Source: an uncultured Flavobacteriales bacterium
Lineage (GTDB): Bacteria > Bacteroidota > Bacteroidia > CAIKAF01
DNA: 64,000 bases
Direction of reading: 5' to 3'
Assembly: GCA_903825395.1 (NCBI GenBank)
Contig: CAIKAF010000019.1
Coordinates: forward strand, 62,001 to 126,000
The notes under the pieces are model-generated. The model searched no databases. It was given only the letters and a program-made list of their open reading frames with translations, and was not told the origin of the DNA. The translations under genes and the position numbers were made by a program. Shown here piece by piece: positions 7,894 to 16,549 of this stretch (position 1 is its first letter; the number at the start of each line of letters is the position of its first letter).

Positions 7894-10161
7894 ATGACCC
7901 ATTTCCGCTTTATTCGCTTCCTTTTTTTTGTTTTTGCGCTTTGTCCACTGTCGGCACACACCCAACTTAATCCAGAAGCATGGAGGGTACATTTACCCTT
8001 TTTTAGGTGCTCGCATATCGATTACCAAAATGGGAAACTACTTCTGGCATCCGATCAGGGAGCATGGAGCTACAACCTGGAAACCATTGAACGAGAACCC
8101 TTTTCAAAAGCGGAAGGCTTTAGCGCCGTTCAAAGTTCTGTTGTTCGGTCACACCCCAGCAAACCCTGGGCAATTGTAACCTACCAAACCGGACATGTAG
8201 ATCTTCAAAAGAATGGACGCGCTATTCCTCTGAATGCACTTTTAAATGCAGGTATAAATGACAGTAAATTTATACGGTCGGCAGAGTGGTATGGCGATAC
8301 AGTTATTTTGGCGGCCGATTTTGGAGTCGTTCTTATTGATGCAAAACAAGAGGTTTTTCGCAATTCAGCCATCCTTAAAAATAGCCCTCTTTTTACCACG
8401 GAAACCTGTCAGTCCGCCACCGTTTTTAATGGTAAGTACTGGTTTTCTCTATCCACCGGATTGTACAGTCTTCCTCTGTCTGGAAATATTAAAGACTTAA
8501 CTTCTTGGGTCATTCAACCCGAAGCAGGGCCAGGTTTTTATGCCCATGTGTCTGCATTCAATGGTAAATTATTCGCCATCAAAGGCCAACAAGGAGACAG
8601 TTTGTTCGCTTTTACCCCAGGAACCCCAGCCCAAATCCTTTCTTTTCCCGATTTCCCAACCTTCAACAGCCTAAGAACCATCGGAAATCGGCTCTATCTG
8701 CTTACCGATACCGTTGCCATTGCAGTGGATGCTTCTCAACAAATAGTTTGGAGCTTTCATTCCCCATTCGGTGCATTTAAAGACATCGTCCGCGACCCCT
8801 CAGGAAACCATTATCTGGCTACCTCAAGAAATGGCTTGTTGTTCTCCGCTACAAATCAAACGGCCTATGGCCCAGCGGGCCCCGAAACCCGAAACGCATA
8901 CGATATAAAAGTGCTTCCCAACGGAGATGTGTGGGTGGCTTCCGGAGGAAGAACTCCGCTATGGGGAGCCATTTTTCGGCGAGACCAACTGTTCTACCGC
9001 AGTCAAGGATTTTGGAGGGTTCTTCGCGAACCCGAAGCCGGCTATCCATTAGGACATGCGGACTTACTCGCTATAGCCCCCGATCCCGATGACCCCAAAC
9101 ATTTGTTTGTCGCCGCTGGAATTACAGGTCTGTATGAAATAAATAATTACACCTACTCTTCCATTCTGCAAGGCCCCCCTCTGCCCTTAGGCCTAAATCG
9201 ACCTGGTTTAGGTGGCCTGGCATTTGATCGCCAAAAAGACCTCTGGGTTTCTCCTTCATACGACCCCGTTGGATTGGTTTGCTTAAAAACAGACAATTCT
9301 TCTTTATCCGTAGATTTTCCAAATTTCACCTCAAATGCAGTTCCCACAGGAGATGTAGTTGTGGATGATTTTGGTTATGTATGGCTCGCCGTTTGGAGCC
9401 GTGGCATTGCCGTTTATAACCCCGCCAATGGACAAAAGCAGTATTTAACAGCAACCTTCAACAGTGGCGATTTACCCAATCTTCATATCCGAACCCTGGC
9501 AAAAGATAAAAATGGAGAAATTTGGGTAGGAACCGACGATGGCTTAAGGGTGTTTTCTCCCGGTCAATTGTTCAGCTCAAATCCGGTAAACGGACAGAAA
9601 ATTGTCCTCAGCGCCGACGACGGCAACAATGAACTCCTCTTGGCCCAAACCATCGTAAATGACATACAAGTGGACGGAGGAAATCGAAAATGGATCGCCA
9701 CCCAAGGCGCCGGTGTGCTTCTTGTCAGCCCCGATGGACGAACCATAATTCGTAGTTTCAATGCCGACAATAGCCCTCTACTGTCAGACAATGTTCAATG
9801 CATTGGTCTTGACCCCATTACCGGTGAGGTTTACTTCGGTACCGACCTCGGAATTATATCATACCAAGGGAATGCAACAGAAGCCTCAGATGATTTTGGT
9901 GATGTTATCGCCTTCCCCAACCCCATTAAGCCCACCTACGACGGCCCAATTACCTTCAAAGGTCTTGCACGAAATGCCAATCTGAAAATCACCGATATTG
10001 CAGGTAATTTAGTGTACGAACTCGAAGCCGCCGGCGGTACAGCCACCTGGAACGGAAGACGGTTTGACGGACGAAGACCTCATACCGGAGTGTATCTTGT
10101 GTTCGCTACCAATCAAGACGGATCCCAATCCATGGTGACCAAACTTATTTTTGTTAATTAG
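7894..10161 (+). CDS. porZ: Type IX secretion system beta-propeller protein PorZ-like
   Basis: 755-residue secreted protein with an N-terminal signal (FLFFVFALCPLSAHTQ). The first two thirds carry two-component-regulator-type propeller blades, visible as repeated DxxGxxWxA/GT stretches such as DKNGEIWVGTDDGL. The C-terminal 85 residues form a sorting-like domain beginning VIAFPNPI and ending VTKLIFVN. In Porphyromonas, PorZ is part of the surface complex that attaches anionic LPS to T9SS cargo. The call rests on this architecture and on adjacency to recO, which I recall from other Bacteroidota. A generic propeller T9SS protein is the alternative. Confidence 0.75.
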   Translation: MTHFRFIRFLFFVFALCPLSAHTQLNPEAWRVHLPFFRCSHIDYQNGKLLLASDQGAWSYNLETIEREPFSKAEGFSAVQSSVVRSHPSKPWAIVTYQTGHVDLQKNGRAIPLNALLNAGINDSKFIRSAEWYGDTVILAADFGVVLIDAKQEVFRNSAILKNSPLFTTETCQSATVFNGKYWFSLSTGLYSLPLSGNIKDLTSWVIQPEAGPGFYAHVSAFNGKLFAIKGQQGDSLFAFTPGTPAQILSFPDFPTFNSLRTIGNRLYLLTDTVAIAVDASQQIVWSFHSPFGAFKDIVRDPSGNHYLATSRNGLLFSATNQTAYGPAGPETRNAYDIKVLPNGDVWVASGGRTPLWGAIFRRDQLFYRSQGFWRVLREPEAGYPLGHADLLAIAPDPDDPKHLFVAAGITGLYEINNYTYSSILQGPPLPLGLNRPGLGGLAFDRQKDLWVSPSYDPVGLVCLKTDNSSLSVDFPNFTSNAVPTGDVVVDDFGYVWLAVWSRGIAVYNPANGQKQYLTATFNSGDLPNLHIRTLAKDKNGEIWVGTDDGLRVFSPGQLFSSNPVNGQKIVLSADDGNNELLLAQTIVNDIQVDGGNRKWIATQGAGVLLVSPDGRTIIRSFNADNSPLLSDNVQCIGLDPITGEVYFGTDLGIISYQGNATEASDDFGDVIAFPNPIKPTYDGPITFKGLARNANLKITDIAGNLVYELEAAGGTATWNGRRFDGRRPHTGVYLVFATNQDGSQSMVTKLIFVN

Positions 10162-10165
10162 GGCC

Positions 10166-10912
10166 ATGCCCCGACAATTGGAATGCTTACTTCTTCACAC
10201 CGTTCGATTTGGTGATAAAGGATATATTTTAAAAATACTTGGCGCCGACGGAGAACAGCGCGATGCAGTTTTTATGGCCTCGGCCAATTCTAAAAAGAAC
10301 AAACGCGCTTTTTTACACCCCCTGTCCGCTCTCCATTTGGTTTTAAGCGACAGCAAATCCAACAGCCTTCCCTATGCATCTCAGTTTGCATTTCAGCATG
10401 GTCGCTCTTTGGTGCATGCCGGCCCGGTAAAATTGTCCATCGCCCTGTTTATGGCTGAGGTGCTTACAAAAATATGCCAATGGCAAAAAAGCGATTTAGC
10501 TCTATATGATTTGGCAATCCATCACTTGGAAAGCACTCTGAATCAAATTCAACCTAAGGATCTGCCCATTTCTTTCCTGCTCGATGTAATTGAATGGGCA
10601 GGTATTTTACCCCTACCTCCTGAAAAACCAATATTCCCTTTGGTCTTTGGAATTCAATCAGCCTCCTTTTCTACTCCCCCAGGAAATGGATTGGAACCCG
10701 TCTTCTCTCCAGAAACATCAAAAGTATGGCTGGATCTGATTCTGCATAAAAATATACCTGAAAATTCAGCCCAAAGAAGAGATTTGCTCGATGCTATGAT
10801 ACGCTTTCTGGAATGGCAGTTTGAACGCCCAGGAAGCATCCAAAGCCATCGAATTTTTGCTGAAATGAATACGGCAAAAAACGAAATTGGACCTCTAGAC
10901 CAATTTCTTTAA
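10166..10912 (+). CDS. recO: DNA repair protein RecO
   Basis: Recombination mediator that helps load RecA on SSB-coated DNA in the RecFOR pathway. I placed the start at ATG 10166 (MPRQLECLLLHTVRFGDKG), which gives the usual N-terminal OB-fold beginning. The frame opens earlier at 10151, but that would overlap porZ. About 248 residues, typical. The zinc-finger cysteines of some RecO proteins are absent, as is common in this phylum. It begins 4 bp after the porZ stop, so the two are cotranscribed. Confidence 0.9.
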   Translation: MPRQLECLLLHTVRFGDKGYILKILGADGEQRDAVFMASANSKKNKRAFLHPLSALHLVLSDSKSNSLPYASQFAFQHGRSLVHAGPVKLSIALFMAEVLTKICQWQKSDLALYDLAIHHLESTLNQIQPKDLPISFLLDVIEWAGILPLPPEKPIFPLVFGIQSASFSTPPGNGLEPVFSPETSKVWLDLILHKNIPENSAQRRDLLDAMIRFLEWQFERPGSIQSHRIFAEMNTAKNEIGPLDQFL

Positions 10913-10997
10913 ATCTATGCTTACAGAAGTATACATCGACTCTGAACAGTCGAAAAATAAAAAGGTGGGCAAGGCAGGAATTAAGTCAAAACGGCCA

Positions 10998-11128
10998 ATT
11001 TTTACCACAGAGGCCGCAAAGTCAACCGCAATGTTCGCAAAGGCGCCTCCAAACTCCTGCACCCCCTTGTTATTACTACATTACCTCTGTGAACGTTGCG
11101 CCGACTTGGAGCCCTTTGCGGTAAAAAA
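10998..11128. repeat. Long imperfect inverted repeat (ACCACAGAGG / CTTTGCGGT type)
   Basis: The left arm reads TTTTTACCACAGAGG then CCGCAAAG. The right arm reads CTTTGCGGTAAAAA, complementary to the outer part with a short insertion, and CCTCTGTGAACGTTGCG lies inside. Low-complexity hairpins of this flavour occur as dispersed intergenic repeats in many bacteria. An 89-codon frame through it (10917-11186) has the composition of the repeat rather than of a protein. Confidence 0.65.
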
Positions 11129-11186
11129 ACCTCAAGACATACCTGTCCATTTTTTACCGCATCCGAGTACCAAGAAATCAAAATAA

Positions 11187-11208
11187 AAATGGGCCCGAAG
11201 GCCCATTT
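11187..11208 (-). terminator. Intrinsic terminator of the T9SS gene at 11228-12340
   Basis: AAATGGGCC and GGCCCATTT pair as a 9-bp stem around a 4-nt loop. On the minus strand it is followed by TTTATTTT, 19 bp beyond the stop codon. Confidence 0.75.
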
Positions 11209-11227
11209 CTAAAAATCAAATCAATGC

Positions 11228-12340
11228 TTAACGAATCACAAACCGACCTCGAGCTGTCGCCTGACCTTGCTCAGTTACAGTGAACAAATAAATTCCCGAA
11301 TTCAAAGCTGAGGCATCAATTCGGTTGCCCATCCGCTGAACGGGATGAACCCGACCGCTCAAATCAGTAATAATCAGTTTAGCACCGTCCTTTAAACCCT
11401 GAATGTAAAGCAGTCCTTGATCAGCAGGGTTGGGATATACCGCCAATTCAGGCGCATCTACCGGAGCAGTAGAAAGCTGGCTGGCATCGCTCTTAAACCG
11501 CGCATTGTCCGGATTCCCTTGGTCATCCATGCGCAAGGCAACTACCCCAAATTTCTCCCCATTGGCATACCAAGTATATACAGTGGTTGTTGTGGTAACT
11601 ACATTGCCAGGCAAACCGGCCAATTGAGCCAAGGTTTGTGGCATCAAATTCCAACCCGCAGGCATGTTGATTCCCAACAATAAACAATTGATGGGAATGG
11701 GATTGTAAACGAAAATTGAATCGGTTGTTGTTTCGTCAGATTTTGCACGAAGGGTTTGCAAGGTGTCTGTAGGTAAATACACCATGCCATCTGCATCAAA
11801 CAAGGTGGCTAAGGTAGTCCTTCTATTGATTCGGGTGGAATCAAATTGAAGTTGACAACCCAATACATTTGTATCTAAACCTAAATAGATGGCTGTTTTA
11901 AACGCCGAGGTGCTGCTCACCTGACTGTTCAATGAAGATGGAAAGGGCAACAAGGTTTGTTCCGGTTGATACACAGCTAAGGTGGGAACTCCATTTACAT
12001 CCGTCCCTAAAGCCACAGTGTTCACAGCCGAGGTTGTTTTGTTCAAGAAAAAGTAACCGTCGTTCGACTCGGTAACTAAATTGCATGCATTCAAGCCCGA
12101 AGAAGCAGGAACTGTCGAAGGGTCAAGAAAAAACAAGGTGTCCAGGGTGGTGGTATTCAAACCCCTGAAATCCCAGGTTTGGCCTGCGCCAGCTGCACCA
12201 GGCTGAATGGTGGGAGTATCATCTACTCCAATAATGAATTGATCCCCAATCGAACCAAAATCAGAAGAGGTTATGGTGACCTGGGCGTTCAGAGAACAAA
12301 AACTTGCTCCCATTAATAAATAAAAATACAATTGTTTCAT
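11228..12340 (-). CDS. Secreted protein with T9SS type A sorting domain
   Basis: About 370 residues. The start is placed at ATG 12340 (MKQLYFYLLMGASF), which gives a proper signal peptide ending near SLNAQ; the frame opens earlier at 12379 but with no signal. The central 270 residues are a beta-rich, Thr/Asp-rich region without a family I recognise. The last 80 residues are a type A C-terminal sorting domain: YPNPADQGLLYIQG, a Gly-Arg turn, then SGIYLFTV and a basic FVIR end. It is expected to cross the outer membrane by the type IX system. Confidence 0.83.
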   Translation of the reverse strand: MKQLYFYLLMGASFCSLNAQVTITSSDFGSIGDQFIIGVDDTPTIQPGAAGAGQTWDFRGLNTTTLDTLFFLDPSTVPASSGLNACNLVTESNDGYFFLNKTTSAVNTVALGTDVNGVPTLAVYQPEQTLLPFPSSLNSQVSSTSAFKTAIYLGLDTNVLGCQLQFDSTRINRRTTLATLFDADGMVYLPTDTLQTLRAKSDETTTDSIFVYNPIPINCLLLGINMPAGWNLMPQTLAQLAGLPGNVVTTTTTVYTWYANGEKFGVVALRMDDQGNPDNARFKSDASQLSTAPVDAPELAVYPNPADQGLLYIQGLKDGAKLIITDLSGRVHPVQRMGNRIDASALNSGIYLFTVTEQGQATARGRFVIR

Positions 12341-12364
12341 AGGTGGATTTTTTTGGTTGTTCAA

Positions 12365-12372
12365 CAAATCTA
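12365..12372 (-). promoter_or_regulatory. Promoter (-7 box TAGATTTG) of the T9SS gene
   Basis: Exact TAnnTTTG match on the minus strand, 24 bp before the ATG at 12340. It is divergent from the promoter at 12444. Confidence 0.6.
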
Positions 12373-12443
12373 ATGCCAAAATCCGATTTTTCCCTCATTT
12401 GACCATTTTTCATCTTTTTTATTCAAAATTTCGCCGCTATGCT

Positions 12444-12451
12444 TACCTTTG
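12444..12451 (+). promoter_or_regulatory. Promoter (-7 box TACCTTTG) of the DUF6341 gene
   Basis: Exact match to TAnnTTTG, 17 bp before the ATG at 12469. No clear TTTG is seen at the -33 position; the upstream DNA is T-rich. Confidence 0.7.
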
Positions 12452-12468
12452 ATTAAATCTTAAATATT

Positions 12469-12651
12469 ATGGATTGGTTGTTTGTACCCCTAGGAAATTT
12501 TATCAAATGGACTTTTCAATTCATTGAACTGGCCGGAATGAATTTCAATATTCTTATGATTTTGGTTGGTAGTGGACTAATTGTATATTGGGTATTGCAA
12601 ATGCTCAAAAACAAGCAATCGGAAGATAAGGGTGTTTTTCGCCCTAAATAA
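12469..12651 (+). CDS. Small single-pass membrane protein, DUF6341-like
   Basis: 60 residues. An amphipathic N-terminal third is followed by one clear membrane span (about residues 24-45, ILMILVGSGLIVYWVLQML) and a charged C-terminus (KNKQSEDKG). It matches my memory of the DUF6341 small proteins of Bacteroidota, which share the VYWVLQ segment. Function is unknown. A consensus promoter directly upstream and monocistronic placement support a real gene despite its size. Confidence 0.75.
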   Translation: MDWLFVPLGNFIKWTFQFIELAGMNFNILMILVGSGLIVYWVLQMLKNKQSEDKGVFRPK

Positions 12652-12689
12652 TTCCAATCACTTTTTCTTTTCTTATCGCCAAAACATGG

Positions 12690-12704
12690 TTCCCTTTAAG
12701 GGAA
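12690..12704. repeat. Short perfect palindrome downstream of DUF6341
   Basis: TTCCCTTTAAGGGAA, 7 + 7 bp around one base, 39 bp after the stop. It could be an operator or a weak hairpin. Apart from this, the 293-bp gap 12652-12944 shows nothing I can name. Confidence 0.4.
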
Positions 12705-12944
12705 TATGGAATGGATGATTAGCTGCTCCGACTTTCCTGTTTGCAATCTCAAAAGCTCAGTCAGGAAATAAACGAGCACAATCCGATTGGATTTTTCATT
12801 TCAACTGTACATAACCGAATTCTCAATCCCGGTAATTCTTCTAGAGTGAAGCAGCCGGTATAATTTACCTATGCGGTTGATTCAACTTCCAATAGTCAGT
12901 TCCCTTAGCCTTCACTTAAGCCACCCCACAACCGCTCTTGAGTT

Positions 12945-14735
12945 TTAATCGTTCAGTTTTAGAACAGCTAAAAATGCCTGTTGAGGAATCTCAACACTGC
13001 CCACTTGCCTCATGCGCTTTTTACCCTCTTTTTGTTTTTCAAGCAGTTTTCGCTTCCGGCTTATATCGCCCCCATAGCATTTGGCTGTAACATCTTTCCG
13101 CAGCGCTTTTACCGTTTCACGTGCGATGACCTTAGCCCCAATTGCAGCTTGAATGGCAATTTCAAATTGCTGCCTAGGCAACAATTCCTTAAGTTTTAAA
13201 CACAGTTTTTTACCTAAGTCAAACGCATTATCCCGGTGAATTAAACTGGACAAGGCATCTACTTGCTCACCATTTAATAATATGTCCATTTTCACCAACA
13301 CAGAAGTCCTGTAATCACTCGGATGGTAATCAAAGCTGGCATACCCCTTAGAAATGGTTTTAAGCCGATCGTAAAAGTCAAATACAATTTCCCCCAACGG
13401 CAACTCAAAACTCAGTTCTACCCGATCTTGTGTCAGATAAACCTGGTTCTTCAATATCCCACGTTTCTCCATACACAAAGTCATTACCGGACCTGTGAAT
13501 TCTGATTTGGTAATGATTTGAGCCTTGATATACGGCTCCTCAACATATTCTAAGTGGTTGGGCTCTGGTAAATCTGAAGGATTATTGACAATGAGTTTCT
13601 CTCCCTTCTTGGTGTAGGCTTTATACGAAACGTTGGGTACGGTGGTAATGACATTCATGTCAAATTCCCGCTCCAACCGCTCTTGAATGATTTCCATATG
13701 CAGCATCCCCAAAAACCCACACCTGAAACCAAATCCCAAGGCGGCGGACGACTCCGGCTCAAAGGTCAAACTACTGTCGTTCAGCTGCAATTTTGCCATA
13801 GCCTCACGTAGCTCTTCGTAGTCCTCCGTATCTACCGGATAGATGCCCGCAAATACCATGGGTTTTACATTTTCAAACCCATGAATCATATCGGAACAGG
13901 GCCGCGCAACATGCGTAATGGTATCTCCCACTTTTACTTCCTTTGCGGTTTTTATTCCCGATACAATATACCCTACATCGCCGGCTAAAACACTGTTTCT
14001 GGGCGACAAATCCAATTTTAAGACTCCAATTTCATCTGCTTCGTATTCTTTCTCGGTAGCCATGAATTTAACCTTGTCTCCCTTTCTTAAACTTCCGTTC
14101 ATAACACGGAAGTATGCAATAATACCTCGGAATGGATTGAATACAGAATCGAAAATCAGCGCCTGTAAGGGCGCCTCTGGATCACCTTTGGGTGCTGGAA
14201 TACGCGCAATTACCGCTTCTAAAATTTTATCAACACCTTGACCTGTTTTCCCCGATGCAGGAATAATATCGTCCAGCGAACAACCAATTAAATCCACAAT
14301 TTGATCTTTCACTTCCTCTGGCATGGCCGAGGGCAAATCCATTTTATTTAAAATGGGAATGATTTCTAAATCATGCTCAATGGCTAAGTACAAATTAGAA
14401 ATGGTCTGAGCCTGAATTCCTTGCGTAGCATCTACAATCAAAAGGGCCCCCTCGCATGCAGCAATACTTCTACTAACTTCATACGAGAAATCGACATGCC
14501 CAGGTGTATCAATTAAATTTAAAATATACGACTCCCCCCCCAAAGAATATTCCATTTGTATGGCTTTACTTTTAATTGTAATGCCACGCTCCCGCTCCAA
14601 ATCCATATCGTCTAAGGTCTGCGCCTTCAAATCCTTGCCACTAATGGTGTTGGTAGTTTGGAGCAGCCTGTCGGCCAACGTTGATTTCCCATGGTCAATA
14701 TGGGCAATTATGCAAAAATTTCGAATGTGCTTCAT
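12945..14735 (-). CDS. lepA: Elongation factor 4 (LepA)
   Basis: 596-residue ribosome-associated translational GTPase, the usual length. GTPase motifs are AHIDHGKST (residues 11-19), DTPGH and NKMD. The conserved [12 protein letters not shown] segment and the lysine-rich C-terminus ([19 protein letters not shown]) unique to LepA are present. It acts on stalled or mis-translocated ribosomes and affects biogenesis of the small subunit. It has its own promoter and no close operon partner. Confidence 0.97.
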   Translation of the reverse strand: MKHIRNFCIIAHIDHGKSTLADRLLQTTNTISGKDLKAQTLDDMDLERERGITIKSKAIQMEYSLGGESYILNLIDTPGHVDFSYEVSRSIAACEGALLIVDATQGIQAQTISNLYLAIEHDLEIIPILNKMDLPSAMPEEVKDQIVDLIGCSLDDIIPASGKTGQGVDKILEAVIARIPAPKGDPEAPLQALIFDSVFNPFRGIIAYFRVMNGSLRKGDKVKFMATEKEYEADEIGVLKLDLSPRNSVLAGDVGYIVSGIKTAKEVKVGDTITHVARPCSDMIHGFENVKPMVFAGIYPVDTEDYEELREAMAKLQLNDSSLTFEPESSAALGFGFRCGFLGMLHMEIIQERLEREFDMNVITTVPNVSYKAYTKKGEKLIVNNPSDLPEPNHLEYVEEPYIKAQIITKSEFTGPVMTLCMEKRGILKNQVYLTQDRVELSFELPLGEIVFDFYDRLKTISKGYASFDYHPSDYRTSVLVKMDILLNGEQVDALSSLIHRDNAFDLGKKLCLKLKELLPRQQFEIAIQAAIGAKVIARETVKALRKDVTAKCYGGDISRKRKLLEKQKEGKKRMRQVGSVEIPQQAFLAVLKLND

Positions 14736-14745
14736 AGCTGAGTGG

Positions 14746-14753
14746 CAAAGGTA
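14746..14753 (-). promoter_or_regulatory. lepA promoter (-7 box TACCTTTG)
   Basis: Exact TAnnTTTG on the minus strand. Only 10 bp separate the box from the lepA ATG, predicting a very short leader. Confidence 0.7.
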
Positions 14754-14823
14754 AAAAAAGGCAGCTAGGAAGGCCTTGCCTTAAGTCACTTCAAACAATA
14801 AAATGCCAGGCTTTTTGTTTTTT

Positions 14824-14967
14824 GGGGAGGGTACCGGGCTTTCACCGCTGGTCCGCGGTCCAATGGCTTTGCCCCAGCGGGGTTACGGTGGCTCCCAAGG
14901 TCGCCTCCGCCCCTCGCGGGGCAGAAGCCATTGTTCCTTGCGGGCCAGCTGGTTCAATCCCGCCCGC
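14824..14967 (+). repeat. Structured intergenic element, copy B
   Basis: 144 bp, preceded by GTTTTTTG. The terminal stem is GGGAGGG with CCCGCCC (one mismatch). P2 is GCTGG/CCAGC, a full set of compensatory changes relative to GGTAG/CTACC in copies D and E. The variable stem starts GGTCCAATGGC and ends GCCATTGTTCC. It is the only copy that lies between divergent genes (lepA and elbB) rather than just 3' of a gene on its own strand. The rest of the 14968-15157 gap holds no recognisable feature. Confidence 0.9.
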
Positions 14968-15157
14968 AGCCCCTCTAAAGTTGACCCAATTTGATGGGTT
15001 GAACGCCTTTCTCCTTTCCTTCACCCGATTAATTTTCATAGTACCGGGCAAAAAAAATACGGCCCAACTCCCCCCGGGTTTAGTTGTTTCAATTCAAATT
15101 TAAGGCAACAATCTTGCTTCCCTTTCTGTTTCCGCAATTTTTTCGCATCTTAACTTC

Positions 15158-15832
15158 ATGAAAGCACATGTAATTTTATCGGGCTGCGGAGTGTACGACG
15201 GCAGCGAAATTCAAGAATCGGTATTGGCTTTACTGGCCTTACAACAGTTTGGTTTTGAGTACTTATGCTGGGCTCCCAACATGCCCCAGCACCATGTCAT
15301 TAATCATCTGACCGGTGAAGAAATGCCCGAAGTCCGTAATGCCCTGACGGAAGCCGCTCGAATCGCCCGGGGACAGGTGATGGATTTGGCAGAATTTTCA
15401 GCTGAAAACTGCGATTTGCTGCTGCTGCCAGGCGGCTTTGGTGCCGCTAAAAATCTCTCCGATTGGGCTTTTTTAGGAGCCCAAGGAACAATTCACCCTC
15501 AGGTGGCCAAAGCCATTCAACAGGTACATGCCCAAGGAAAACCCATTGTTGCATTGTGCATGGCTCCTGTGCTACTGGCCCACGCCTTAGGAAATCTCCA
15601 TCCCAATATTAGCCTTGGCCAAAGTGGGAATGATTCCCCATACGACATTGCCTCAATCCATGAAGGCGCTGAGTGCTTGGGCGCTAAAACAGCTGAAATT
15701 CCAGCCGGTGAAATTTGGGTCGATGCCAATCTTAAACTAATTTGTGGCCCTTGCTACATGATGAATACAAACATTTCAGAAGTGTACACAACCATCATGA
15801 AGTCGGTTGAACAGGCGAAATCTTGGGTGTAA
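15158..15832 (+). CDS. elbB: Isoprenoid biosynthesis glyoxalase ElbB
   Basis: 224-residue cytoplasmic protein of the DJ-1/PfpI class I glutamine-amidotransferase-like superfamily. Diagnostic segments are SGCGVYDGSEIQE at the N-terminus, LLLPGGFGAAKNLSD, and the nucleophile elbow ALCMAP with C134. E. coli ElbB has glyoxalase III activity and was linked to early isoprenoid synthesis; its physiological role is uncertain. It is monocistronic in appearance, with recR starting 90 bp later from its own promoter. Confidence 0.92.
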   Translation: MKAHVILSGCGVYDGSEIQESVLALLALQQFGFEYLCWAPNMPQHHVINHLTGEEMPEVRNALTEAARIARGQVMDLAEFSAENCDLLLLPGGFGAAKNLSDWAFLGAQGTIHPQVAKAIQQVHAQGKPIVALCMAPVLLAHALGNLHPNISLGQSGNDSPYDIASIHEGAECLGAKTAEIPAGEIWVDANLKLICGPCYMMNTNISEVYTTIMKSVEQAKSWV

Positions 15833-15908
15833 TTTCCACTCCAAATTTCTGTTTCAATTGAGTCGGCCTTCTCCTTTTTATTACCCCGGAACATCTTTGT
15901 TTTTACTC

Positions 15909-15916
15909 TATCTTTG
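15909..15916 (+). promoter_or_regulatory. recR promoter (-7 box TATCTTTG), near-leaderless
   Basis: Exact TAnnTTTG match whose last base is 6 bp before the recR ATG at 15923. This implies transcription starting at or next to the start codon. Confidence 0.65.
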
Positions 15917-15922
15917 AACCCG

Positions 15923-16549
15923 ATGGCTCAACCTATTGCCTCATCAAAGGTGTTTGAAACCGCCGTGGATGCCCTGGCCGGATTGCCCGGAATAGGGCGG
16001 AAATCGGCCATGCGCTTAGCCTTGTTTTTGCTGAAACAAGACAAGGAAAGAACAATGGGCTTAGGTTCGGCTTTAATCGATTTGGCTGAAAATGCCTGCT
16101 TTTGCAAAACCTGCCATAATTTAAGCGATACTGATCTCTGCGCAATTTGCGCCAATCCCGTTCGAAAAGGCAAGGGCCTCTGTGTTGTTGAAGACCTGCG
16201 GGATGTTCTTGCTATTGAAGCTACTGCTCAATTTCATGGTCTGTATCACGTCCTTGGAGGTCGAATATCACCCATGGATGGAGTGGCTCCAAGCGATTTA
16301 AACATTGAATCCCTATTAGATCGAATTCGTCTTCGCGAATTTGATGAAGTGATCTTGGCCTTGAGTCCAACCATGGAAGGAGACACAACGGCGTATTTTT
16401 TGTACCGAAAACTCGCCGAATACGCCTTGCGCATCACAACCTTGGCACGTGGAGTTGGATTTGGAGATGAATTGGAATTTGCAGACGAAGTGACTTTAGG
16501 ACGTAGCATTCTGCAACGGCAACCCTTTGAACAAACACTACGCAACTAA
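15923..16549 (+). CDS. recR: Recombination protein RecR
   Basis: 208 residues from ATG 15923; a TTG three codons upstream is inside the promoter box and is not used here. It contains the helix-hairpin-helix LPGIGRKSA, a four-cysteine zinc finger (CFCKTC and CAIC), the Toprim motif LCVVEDLRDVLAIE, and the GGRISPMDG segment. It works with RecO (encoded at 10166) in RecFOR-dependent loading of RecA at gaps. The TAA overlaps the ATG of the next gene by one base, so the glycosyltransferase fusion is translationally coupled to it. Confidence 0.97.
   Translation: MAQPIASSKVFETAVDALAGLPGIGRKSAMRLALFLLKQDKERTMGLGSALIDLAENACFCKTCHNLSDTDLCAICANPVRKGKGLCVVEDLRDVLAIEATAQFHGLYHVLGGRISPMDGVAPSDLNIESLLDRIRLREFDEVILALSPTMEGDTTAYFLYRKLAEYALRITTLARGVGFGDELEFADEVTLGRSILQRQPFEQTLRN

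Noticed and set aside
10917-11186. 89-codon frame after recO
   Set aside because: Most of it is a translation of the inverted repeat at 10998-11128; it has no promoter box of its own and no recognisable domain.
14824-14967. Integron attC site or Rho-independent terminator as explanation of the repeats
   Set aside because: There is no GTTRRRY / RYYYAAC pair and no integrase. The elements lack a 3' T run (the T tract is on the 5' side), and copy E follows a separate terminator.
15914-15922. TTG start for recR three codons upstream, and similar TTG starts for the TlpA, TerC, smpB, rplS, pyrB, YceI and reductase genes
   Set aside because: In these cases an ATG a few codons downstream gives the expected N-terminus or signal peptide, and in recR and smpB the TTG lies inside the promoter box. 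Only rimM appears to need TTG.
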